Assembly (NCBI RefSeq): GCF_001638985.1
Contig: NW_017265146.1
Span: 744,001 to 808,000, forward strand
From: Phycomyces blakesleeanus NRRL 1555(-)
Lineage: Eukaryota; Mucoromycota; Mucoromycetes; Mucorales; Phycomycetaceae
DNA length: 64,000 nt
Reading direction: 5' to 3'
The translations under genes were made by a program, and so were the position numbers. This document shows, piece by piece, positions 44,326-54,200 of this stretch. Positions within the stretch are counted from its first letter, which is position 1, and every line of letters begins with the position of its first letter. A model generated the notes under the pieces. It did not search any database. It had not been told where the DNA came from and saw only the letters and a program-made list of their open reading frames with translations.

Positions 44326-45005
44326 TCTATTTTTATTTATTTACTTTAAAAGACAAAGTAAAACAAGGGTCTACTAATTTTAAATACCACTTTCATGCTC
44401 TTGGGAAAGGATTGTACAGCTGTTTGAATATTCTGTCTATGTGATTTTAAAATAGTTTTAAGAGACTTTTGTGTTCAGCCTTTATTTTTACCACAACAGT
44501 ATTGTAATTTTGCAAAGCAATATGTATAATAGAATTATCTCACCAGTTCTTGAGCTTTCAAGAAACTTTCATGATTTGCTGATCTAATATAATAGATTAC
44601 CCTTTTCCTAAAAAAAAATCTAAAAATTAGATCATTTTCATCCAATTACTAAACCACATCACTGAATATTAAAACCTTGAGAGCTGGTGAAATACTAGAA
44701 TCTTTTTTTTTATAAGCCGGGTAAACCTTTATCTCCTACTCTACAATCTCCATTTTAAAGGTACCGACTTTTTTTATAATGTTGACACGTTAATGATAAA
44801 TGATTACACAACACTTACTTGTGTTTGGGGGTAGACTAAGAAGTTTTTTGCTTTTAAATAATAGTATAGAAAAGACTACCTCTTATTGTTCAGGCAAACC
44901 TACGATAAAGCCATAAGAAAAATTAGCCTCATATCCATATAATGTTGCAGTTACACAGAAAGGAGTAGTTACAAGATATGAAATTGTTTTAGGAGTTAAG
45001 AAAGT
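44326..45005. other. Intergenic, nothing recognised
   Basis: About 0.7 kb of AT-rich sequence. Confidence 0.5.
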
Positions 45006-45167
45006 TCAAGATACCGTGACGTCTATAGGGCAAAAGAGGAGAGCTCGTTCATCAAAATCCTTCGACAGGAGCAGATCATGGATCTGATCAAAGGTTTTGT
45101 GGATCAAGATCTGATGCGTATTTTCCGATAGATACGAACGATGAGATCCAACTCCCCCTTTGGCCAT
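45006..45167 (-). CDS. Possible small protein or conserved fragment, 53 residues
   Basis: An ATG at 45167 opens a 53-residue frame, MAKGGVGSHRSYLSENTHQI followed by HKTFDQIHDLLLSKDFDERA and LLFCPIDVTVS. Composition is less AT-rich than the flanks, and it faces away from the small gene at 45327 with only about 160 bp between starts. No family recognised. It could equally be the end of a degraded gene. Confidence 0.25.
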   Translation of the reverse strand: MAKGGVGSHRSYLSENTHQILIHKTFDQIHDLLLSKDFDERALLFCPIDVTVS

Positions 45168-45247
45168 GGCAGTATATGGAAATATGCTTGAGAAGAGGCA
45201 TGTTTTGTCCATTGTTGTATCTCATGTCCATGAATCAGGTTGACGAG

Positions 45248-45256
45248 TATATAAAG
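45248..45256 (+). promoter_or_regulatory. TATA box of the small serine-rich gene
   Basis: TATATAAAG lies 71-79 bp upstream of the ATG at 45327. It is the clearest TATA element in the window. Confidence 0.6.
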
Positions 45257-45326
45257 ACTCTACTTTTTAAATTTTACTTTTTATTACACTCATCAATACT
45301 ACCTCACATACTTTCAATACTTTACC

Positions 45327-45710
45327 ATGCAGCTATTTTCTATTCAGCAACGTATTTTCGCAAAGTGCCAACAACGTCAAGCACACTGCCCAACCACTAA
45401 AGAAACAGAAAATGCCGAGTCTAAAAGCAAATCACGTCGAAGCAACTGTTTGCAAATCCTTGCTTCTATCAAAAAAGCACTCCGGCACAATAAGACCAAA
45501 GAGCCAGTTTCTCTACCCTCTATGATATCACCTTCCTCTTCATCTTCATCCTCGATTTCTTACGAATCATGTCTTTCAGAGCCCACTGAAGATGAACTGA
45601 ATCTTCGATCATATCGACTGTCGCCAAAGACAATGGTTTTGGATGCCCTCATCTTTGATCATCCTTCCCTCACTGTCTGTATTCGACCAGCATCTTACCG
45701 CTCAACATAA
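45327..45710 (+). CDS. Small basic serine-rich protein, function unknown
   Basis: Single exon, 127 residues, behind a good TATA box. The first half is basic with Lys/Arg/Ser clusters (ESKSKSRRSNCLQIL, KKALRHNKTKEP). A run of Ser (SPSSSSSSSISYESC) follows, then a conserved-looking end, LNLRSYRLSPKTMVLDALIF followed by DHPSLTVCIRPASYRS. No domain recognised. Codon content is richer in G and C than the flanks, supporting a real gene. The 3' flank has AT-rich sequence with ATAAA-type signals (about 45,970). Serine/basic composition may mean regulation by phosphorylation, but nothing direct shows this. Confidence 0.6.
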   Translation: MQLFSIQQRIFAKCQQRQAHCPTTKETENAESKSKSRRSNCLQILASIKKALRHNKTKEPVSLPSMISPSSSSSSSISYESCLSEPTEDELNLRSYRLSPKTMVLDALIFDHPSLTVCIRPASYRST

Positions 45711-46224
45711 AAAGAATTAATCTCTTGACAGCCTATTCCATATGTATAAATCTTAACATTCGATATCCCCTTCTCTCACTGTAAAAGTCACTTCATTTAA
45801 TGTATCTCTATATATGTATCATCCAAAAATTAACTCTATCTCCCCCCCTTTTTTTTATTTATTTTACACCTCAAAAAGTAAAGAAAAGAAAAGAAAAATT
45901 CACAGCAATGTGTTGTAGAATTTTTGTACACAAACACCCAAAAACATGAGTTATATGTATATTAATGTTCTTTAATAAATTGTTCATAAATTTTCTGTTG
46001 CCTATAATTTATAATGTACATATGTGAAATGTCAAAGTCTATATCTCACTAAGAAGAAAATAGGGCAAGAAAGGTTAGGTAAAATAAGATGAAAAGGACG
46101 GCCACTAAATTATACTTACAAAGGATCAAATCATAATTAAGCTCTTTAAATAGATATAGATATATTTTGGACGGAAATAATTGATACCGATTTGATTTCT
46201 TTACTGAATTGTCTTTATTACTAT
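45711..46224. other. Convergent intergenic region
   Basis: Holds the 3' ends of the small serine-rich gene (plus) and of the oxidoreductase (minus). No gene seen. Confidence 0.6.
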
Positions 46225-47533
46225 TTACAAATTAATGACACGGCCTTCATCACTGCTCTGCTGAGCAAGTTCAATCAGGCGGATACAGTTGACACCATCT
46301 TCAGGCTTGACTTCCAAGTATTCTCTATCGCCCTTGAGAATGGCCTGACCGACGTTGTTATAGAATGAAAGATAGGCACCCTTCTCAGTCTCAACCTGAC
46401 CAACAATGTGAACACCTGAAATGTCTGTATTGATTGAACCCCATCTTTCAGAGCTCTCTACACCATAAGGAGCATCGGTAGGAACCAATCCAGCCTTGAG
46501 CTGATCTTCCTGGACATCCAAGTAGTGCTTGACAAAGTTGCCGTTCATACCACGGACATTGTAGCGCAGGACAGGGGATTGACGAGCAAGCATGCTAGAG
46601 CGTAAGACCGCCTTGAATCCACCAGCGTACTGAAGAATGATGGTAAAATCATCGATTACACTAGATTCCTTAAGCTGTCTCTGATTTGTGAGAGTGGCAT
46701 ATACAGAAATAGGAAGGCCAAACAGGCTAAGAGCTAAGAATACCAAAAAAAAAAACACATAAGCAAATGAATACTAGCTATGTTTCTTTTTTTTTTAAAG
46801 AAAAAGAGAAGAATTGGTTTCTTACATTGATCTATCAAATGGGCGCCCAAATCGTAGAGCATGCCGGATCCAGGCTGCGCATCACTTTCTCTCCATCCAC
46901 CTTTGACAAAGTTACGGAAACGGTCAAAGTGGGATTCGAATTCAACAATACGACCTAGATGGCCATTAGCAATGAGCTTCTTGACAGTCAAGAAGTCACC
47001 ATCCCAACGGCGGTTCTGGTATACACTGCAGATTTTGTTGGTATCCTTGGATACTTTGGCAAGTTCTTCAGCCTCAGCCAAGGTTACGGTGAAAGGCTTC
47101 TCCACAACAACTAGATAAATTTCATTGTTTTTAGATCCCGCACATTTACCATATATTTTTAATTTTAAAAAATAAAACCAATATATATTATATATATATA
47201 TTACATACCGTGCTTTCCCTTTTCCATGGCGGACTTGGCCAACGAAAAGTGAGAGTCGTTTGGGGTTGTGATGACGACAAGATCAATGTTGGCCATATCA
47301 AACAGCTCATCTGTAGACTTGGCAACATGTACATCGGAATAAACCGATTTGCTCTTGTTTCCATGACGCTCAACCACAGCAGCCAAATTAAGGTGTGGAG
47401 ATGAGACGATCAAAGGACAATGGAATGTCTGAGAAGAAAAGCCTGAATTTATGTGTATGTATAAGTATATATATAATTTGATTTGGATTTACGTACCGAA
47501 GCCAATAACACCAACATTTACTTTGCTTGCCAT
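46225..47533 (-). CDS. Gfo/Idh/MocA-family NAD(P)-dependent oxidoreductase
   Basis: Four exons (47533-47497, 47442-47209, 47110-46826, 46733-46225) join in phase to about 354 residues, the usual family length. The Rossmann fold opens with VNVGVIGFGFSSQTFH; VVITTPNDSHFSLAKSAMEK follows, then the family signature VVVEKPFTVTLAEAEELAK with the EKP motif. NRRWDGDFLTVKKLI, GSGMLYDLGAHLIDQ and LFGLPISVYA are conserved positions of the C-terminal alpha/beta substrate domain. Members oxidise or reduce sugars, polyols or related compounds in the cytosol; substrate cannot be read from sequence. An alternative acceptor for exon 2 exists 15 nt downstream but would lose the GFGFSSQTF segment. No disabling change seen. 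Confidence 0.9.
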
Positions 47534-48120
47534 GGTAATAATGAAGTGTTTGTGAGAGTAGTACGATGAGAAATAATGCAAGAAAATACAGGCATCTTAT
47601 ATATGCAAGAGAAAAATACGGAATGTGACGACGCTCGGGAATCGCTGGGACGGTCACTAATTATTTTAGGCAGCGAAACCTTATTCGTTCCCGCTCTGCC
47701 CCGTTTGATTTGTAAGCTTCAGTAGAAAACCCTACACATTGTCGAGAACATTGACACGTCAAATGAAGATCAAGTATACTAATATCTTAATTACAGGGCA
47801 ATAAACGAACTTTCCCCTGAACGCTTGGGCTTATCTAAAGTATACAAACCAAACTCATGAAATACAAAAGGAATATGTCTGCAATAATTGTAAGCATTTA
47901 TCTCAAGCTTAATTATAATTCTTGGTGCGCTCCAGAGACAACGTTTTTCACAAAAGAGGAGTTGATCTACAATGTTTAAATGTGTACGTATTCGGGTAAT
48001 ATATATATATATTTTAAAAAAAAATAGGATTTAGGTCGTACCAAATCAAAAGGCAATATGCCGCAAAATAAGTAACCCAAGTTCCCGGGGGGTTTTTTAT
48101 AAAAGAAATATATATATATA
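47534..48120. other. Upstream region of the oxidoreductase and left flank of the CACTA element
   Basis: About 0.6 kb. It contains the oxidoreductase promoter and a candidate first exon of the ABC transporter (separate entry). A TATA-repeat run ends exactly at the left terminal repeat of the transposon. Confidence 0.5.
47875..47976 (+). other. Candidate 5' exon of the ABC transporter, cut off by the transposon
   Basis: A 34-codon frame reads MSAIIVSIYLKLNYNSWCAP followed by ETTFFTKEELIYNV. The SWC...FFTKEEL pattern is reminiscent of the short N-terminal segment of ABCC proteins that precedes a CFQ block, and RCFQ is exactly what follows the transposon at 51279. The splice phase that would join them is not obvious, so this is a suggestion only. 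Confidence 0.3.
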
Positions 48121-48141
48121 CACTACGACAAATAGGGGCGG
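48121..48141. repeat. Left terminal inverted repeat of the CACTA element
   Basis: CACTACGACAAATAGGGGCG. It matches the right end except for one substitution and a shorter A run in the first 12-16 bases. Confidence 0.7.
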
Positions 48142-48452
48142 TTTTTTGTATTTGTGACTTTGTTTTTGGCCTATAATAATTAAAAAATCACCAAAAATCC
48201 AATTTGAAACTAGAAAATCTCTGTTTTTTGAAAAGGTTGACAAAAAGCAGATTGACCACCTAAAATTAAATCTCCTGATAGACAAAAGTACATTTTAACT
48301 ACAGATTTTACATTTTTAGTAAATGTAGATTGCAATTGATGACTATTAAAAGTCAGAGGTAAAAGAGAGAAAAATATCTAAACTTTTTGCTGGGAGGATA
48401 AAATATGTTAAGACAATTTGAAAAAAAATAATGTATTACAAGAAAAAAAAAA

Positions 48453-50700
48453 TTATAAGTCTGCAAGAGAACCAAGTGACAGTTTTGGGCCGCGGTTAAG
48501 CTCTGGCCACACTACATATGTTGTTGCTGTTGTTGTTATTGTGTTTATAGTCGCGTCCGACTTCACCAAACCAACTAATTCTTTGACATCTGCCAGGTGA
48601 ACTACCATTGGCTTCATTTGCCCATTGTTGATTGCTGGTATACTATTTACCAAACGAACTGCATAAACATTGACAAGGACAAGCGGCCACCTCTTGTTGT
48701 TGAGCTTGTGCTCAAAGAAAACGACGACATTCCCAAAGAAATCCTTGTAGACTGGAGAGTAGCTTTGCCCAATGTTGCGGTTCTCATCAACCTGAACCTG
48801 AAGTCTGACGTTATGTGCCTCTCTTACACAATTATGGTCGAGTGCAGAGTCAATAACACAACCATTTACAAATGCCTTACGGCTTGTTTTAATGGCTGCT
48901 TCAATCATACTACACTCTTCCCCCTTTGATTCGTAGAACTTTTGAAGAAGCTCTGGAAGACAAGAAATGCCTCCAAAACTATCAACAATCGTTCTGTTCC
49001 TCAAAGGCCCCCAGAACTCAATGTCAGAATCAGTACCAACATTACTACCTTCTCGGTCAATTGGCCAACCAGCAGAGGGATCGTCATACTGAAGGAGAGT
49101 TGTTGCTGTTACTGTTGCTGTTGTCGTTATTGAATTTTCAACTCTCATCTGTCGAATATGTGTCAAGCCAAGCATGATGTTGCCAGCGTTGATTCCAATT
49201 GCCGAATTACTCTTTATTGCTCGCGAGTATTCCCCAATCGCCCTCTCGACAGATCGTGCACTATACGCTCTGGGGGGACCATACGCTTCTATCATTGCGG
49301 GATAGTGCTGCAGGAGGTGCTGGTTGATCGTAAAGACCTTGAGCTGGACCTCTCCTTTAGCTAGCGAGGCTTCCAGATACGCATTCCATGCGACGAGATT
49401 TCTAAAAAAAAAAAGATAAGTTAACACAAGTTATAAAATAATAATATTAATTATAATTAAAGCTTACGTTTTGATCAAAGTTTTCTCCTCTGCTGATAAC
49501 TCCCAGCTCATGAGTAGGTTGCATGTCTGCACCAGGTCAAGCAATGCCTTACGGGCAGCTTGGTCACGGACACGCTCTGCCACAAGCGTGGGGATAACAA
49601 ACAAGATGAAGTCAGCCCAGTCCACAGCCCGGAAGTACCCTGATCTTGTTGCGATGTTGATCCATGCACCGTGGAAAGATGTCGGAATACTTCTTCTGGT
49701 TGACACCATGGCAGTACCAATTTCTTTCTGAGCAGCAAGGGAGAGAGAGAGGATGATCTTTTCCATACTTGCCACACACGAGCCCCCAGACCTGTTTGCC
49801 AATGCCGTGACAAATGCCGTGCATTTCATCCAATGCAAAGAAGAACGGACCAGAGAAGGAATCCAGTAAGGAGAAGGGAGATTGGCCAGTTAACCCTTTT
49901 TTGCTGGATGAGGCCACCTCATCAAAGTGCTTGAAACTTTCCGGTGTGCGCATGGTGATGGCAGATGGCATTCGGAAATATTGGCCATGGCCAGGAGATT
50001 GACCCACAACGTGGCAGATGCGGCAGCCATCCTTACTCATATGGCCCACATGACAAGCCATCTTTCCCAGAGCTGGGATGTCGCCAGTTGTCATTAGTAC
50101 ATGGACTTTTGCACTAATATCTCCAGATGGTGTCTTCACAACCATTCCACCGGCTTGGAGAACCCGAAGTTCTTTCAGAACAGGCTCCAGGAATGACCAG
50201 AAGTCGGCGGGTGCTTTGGGACCAGGGATGATCGCGACTTGGATCATACGGCTGCGCTCGTAGCGGATCATTGGGGGAAGGTTGAGGTTGGTAACGTGGA
50301 CAATGGTTACCGAACCCGGAACACTATGGGGAGCAAACCCATCAACAAACAGCGAAATGGCGATGTCGTTTTCACCCGAGAAAAGAGGCTTCTTTGACTG
50401 GTATGCCTGTCCGTCAAAGACATCGGAAATGCTGCCATCAGCCTTTTGCGTATGATGGTGGCGATACAACATCTCTTTTCTGGTGCGGTCGTTGGCCAAA
50501 GCAACTGCAAGCTGTCTACCCAGAGGAAGCTGTATCATTGTGCTGGCAGGAATTGGATTCTCACCAGCGATGTGATCGAACAATGATTTGCAATAAACAT
50601 GCAAACATGCTTAAGAGGGTTGGTATAGATTTCACCAGATGCCATCAAAATTGGGCATCCATTGCAAGAGTCAGTCATCTCTGGAAAGGCCGTCAAAGGA
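48453..50700 (-). pseudogene. tnp2-family (CACTA) transposase, frameshifted
   Basis: Read on the minus strand: an N-terminal cysteine pair (DSCNGCPILM); a long DDE-type transposase region (ISLFVDGFAPHSVPG, VLMTTGDIPALGKMACHVGH, CRICHV, FFFALDEMHGICHGIGKQVW); and a C-terminal part (HGAWINIATRSGYFRAVDWA, WNAYLEASLAKGEVQLKVFT, HYPAMIEAYGPPRAYSARSV). The CRxC-type knuckle and overall order fit Transposase_21/tnp2. One intron (49402-49467) is well formed. Two breaks are visible: near 50595-50605 an 8-bp near-duplication (GCATGTTTGCATGTTT) changes frame, and near 49735-49753 one extra base in a CT-rich run changes it again. The last piece ends at the stop at 48453. The copy is therefore inactive unless these are sequence errors. 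Confidence 0.8.
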
Positions 50701-50764
50701 GGCAATTGTAAGTAACTATCCACTGCAGTGTAAAGTAGTATATTTAATATTGGAAGTATATGAT

Positions 50765-50960
50765 GTATTTGACTGTTTATAACCAATAAAAATGATGTAT
50801 AAAATGTAATGTCTATCATAACAGCCAATAAAAGTGATATATAAAATGTAATTGTGTAGTGTAATAACCAATAAAAACGATAAATAAAAAATATATCCAT
50901 TTGAGAAACCAATAAAAATGTATTTTTATAAAATACACTACAGTGCAATTATGTCTTATC
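50765..50960. repeat. AACCAATAAAAA minisatellite, subterminal in the CACTA element
   Basis: Units with the core AACCAATAAAAATGATGTAT and AAAATGTA recur five or six times with drift, within 520 bp of the right terminus. Repeats in this position are the usual transposase-binding regions of CACTA elements; function here is inferred. Confidence 0.7.
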
Positions 50961-51257
50961 CAATAAAAACAATGATTAAGCAAGAAATATTTAAAAGAAT
51001 CTAAATTAAAAGAATAATGAATTAGTAGTAACCAATGGCATATAATATTTCAACTATACTTAAAGAAGTTTTGTCCAATTGAAAGACAAATATTAGCAAA
51101 AGAAAAGGGTATCAATATATTAATAGAATCTTAAAACTACCGGTAAGCGGAGATGTATTAAAATGCACATGAACTCAGGGTTGGAAAAAAGGGGGGAGGA
51201 CACAAAACGCGCCCTGGCTTCCCCTCCGGAACCACCTGTGAAACCACCTCTAAAACT

Positions 51258-51278
51258 CCTATTTTTTTTGGCGTAGTG
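51258..51278. repeat. Right terminal inverted repeat of the CACTA element
   Basis: The plus strand reads CCTATTTTTTTTGGCGTAGTG, the inverse of the left end with a longer T run. Confidence 0.7.
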
Positions 51279-54200
51279 CAGCGTTGTTTTCAGTACCAAG
51301 AGGTTCAATTACAGCCTGAGGATGGAATTGGTCATGAAGGTTTACTCTACAAAGATCAAAAACGCAATTTGTCAGTGCCTTTTTCCGACAATTCTCGCAT
51401 CCCTCGTATCACTTTTGGCACTCTTGGCTTAGTAATCGTGACTGGGCAAAGTCTCTATGGTGTCCTTTCTAACTTTCCACAAAGTCCCTCAGACGAGGAT
51501 GTTGGAAACGTCATATCTACCATAGCTGTGTTTTCCTCTTGGCTTTATGCTTTTGTGCTTTGCCTTTTCTCTCAAAACCATCAATTTCCAAATAACTGGG
51601 GATGGACGCTCAATGTCCATCTCTTTATCTTATACCTGGTTACTTTTAGTCTGTCTGTCTATTCTCTGGTCATTTCCATTTGGAATTTTCCGGGTCAATC
51701 ATTCTACCAAGGGGTTCCTCTCCTGCTTTGTGCTCTGATCTCTACGGATCTTGTATATGTCACTGGCATGGCCGAATATGGTCCGCCATTCATTGATGAA
51801 ACAAATAGAGAAGTAACAAGCTCTCAAGTTTGCTCAATTGCAAGCAGCCTTATATTCAATTGGAGCTATTCTGTAATCCGTACTGCTTATAAGAAAAATA
51901 GCTTGTCTGAAAAAGATCTTCCAGTTTTGGAGGCTTCTGACAGAGGCCGAAATCTTATGACAATCTTTGGTCTCCATCCTGAAAAAAAATTGGTACACAG
52001 AATCGCAGTAGCCAATTCTGGATCGCTACTAGTTCAGGGACTTGCTGCTTTTGTTTCTGCCTTTCTGTTTTATATACCTGCCTACTTTGTCAACAGGATC
52101 TTGCTTTTGGTCCAAGATATCTCAGATGGAGAAGTCGATGATACAACTATGGGCAAAACTTTCTCCAGTGTTTTTTACCTCGCATTGAGCATTGTTATTC
52201 TGGGTATAATAACATCGCAACTATGGTATTGGGGTATGTTTTAGATCACTATATTGTAGCTACTACTTAATATTATTTCCTTCCGGCCAACTGCAAGGTG
52301 GAAGTGAGAATCAAGGGCATGTTAGACATCGAGATATACAAAAAGACTCTCTCAAGAATGGATTCTGCATCAACCGTTGAGAAAGACGGTACTGAGGATA
52401 AAGCAGTAGGAACCGGCGGGAACCCCAAAGAAGAGCCTGGCTCAACTGCTTTAACCGGTTCTATAATCAACTTAATGAGCTCAGACTCGGCGCGAATTGC
52501 TAAAGTGTCTAACATTTGGTTTACTTTATTCACTATACCACTTGAATTCGGGACCGGTATATTGTTTGCCTACCAGCTTATGGGTGCATCATGCTTCCTT
52601 GGCCTTATGGTTTTGGTTATAGCATTACCAATCAACCATTACAATGCCAAGATGTATAATCGAGCCCAAAGAAACTTGATGCTTGTTCGCGACAAGCGTA
52701 TAGCAATGTTAAATGAAGTTTTCCAAGGCATCCGACAAATCAAGTTTCAAGCATGGGAAACAAACTGGGAGAAACGAATCATGAAAACAAAAAATTTTGA
52801 GATTGGTTATTTGAAGCTTATATATCTCAGTAATGTATTGTTCAACTTTGTATGGAAAGGGTAAGTAAATCTTTAGATAATTTTTTTTGCTGTTATTATT
52901 TACTTTGAGTAGCAAACTAATCTTTTTTTTTGTTATAGATCTCCTTTGTTGGTGACATTGGTATCTTTTTGGTCATTTACTAGCCTCCAGGGAAATCCTT
53001 TGACTGCCGCAACAGCTTTTACATCTATTGCAGTATTTAACGAGCTCAGATACGCTCTCAATGCTTTACCAGAACTTTTTATTCAGCTAGGGCAAATTTC
53101 GGTTAGGTAATTATAATATATGTAAACGTCAATTTGCTACACTACATACCTTTTAAGTTGCTGATCAATATCTAGTATCAAGCGAATCGAAGAATATCTC
53201 AATGAAGAAGAGATCACACAGCCTCCTTTAAACTCAAGTAATGAAGCAAAAATTGGCTTTGAGCAAGCAACTGTTTCCTGGTCTTCGTCTGCTATCCAAA
53301 CCAAAGGCAGTTGTTCCTCGAGTATATCAGAAGGATTTGAGCAGACCAACACATTGTCTCAAGGCTTTGTTCTCAAGGATATTAATATCGAGTTCCCGCA
53401 AAAATGCCCTAACTTTAATATCTGGTGCTACTGGAGCAGGAAAATCCCTGATGCTTCTTGGTCTTCTTGGTGAAGCCACTCTGACCAAAGGAAAAGTGAA
53501 CTCTCCGATATCTTCTATATTGAGGAATATACAAAATGAAAGTTCTGGGCAGTCATTTTCTCCCGAAAACTGGATCCTCGAAAGCTCTGTTGCTTATGCG
53601 GCTCAGACACGTAAGCAATTATTAATCCGCATTATACCATATTTGTATTGACTTCTTTGTATAGCCTGGCTCCAAAACGCTTCTATCCATGACAATATTT
53701 TATTCGGCCTCCCTTTCTCGGAGAAGCGTTACAATGATACGGTAAAAGCATGTGCTCTTGTTAAAGATTTGTTATATCTGGAAGATGGCGATATGACCGA
53801 GATTGGCGAAAAGGGTATTACACTTTCAGGAGGTCAAAAGGCTCGCGTTGCTTTGGCAAGAGCTGTCTACTCTCGGGCCAAAAGTGTCTATATGGATGAT
53901 GTATTGAGTGCTGTTGATGGTAATGCAGATTAGATTACACTAATTAGCTTGTATTACATACTTACCTTATTGTGTCTGTGTGTGCTTCTGTAGCTCATAC
54001 AGCCAAACACTTGTATGAGAATTGCTTGATTGGCCCACTTATGAAGAATCGCACAAGGATTTTGGTTACTCACCACATAAACCTCTGTTTAAACGGAAGT
54101 GCTTATTTGGTTCATATTGATAATGGCCGAGCCGATGTGTTTGAATCCCCTGAAGAGCTAAGACGCTCTGGAGATCTTTACAATATCATTAAGAGTGAAG

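Larger units (their letters stand above)
48121..51278. mobile_element. CACTA (EnSpm/tnp2) DNA transposon
   Basis: Both ends carry related inverted repeats: the left end reads CACTACGACAAATAGG, and the right end, read inward on the minus strand, CACTACGCCAAAAAAAATAG. Between them lies a tnp2-type transposase on the minus strand and a minisatellite near the right end of the kind found in subterminal regions of CACTA elements. Element size is about 3.16 kb. The flanking triplets (ATA on the left, CAG on the right) do not match, so the expected 3-bp target duplication is not visible. The right end abuts the coding sequence of an ABC transporter. Confidence 0.75.

Noticed and set aside
51276..51278. 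GTG as the start codon of the ABC transporter
   Set aside because: Those three bases are the end of the transposon terminal repeat; nuclear genes rarely start with GTG, and upstream coding sequence is expected.
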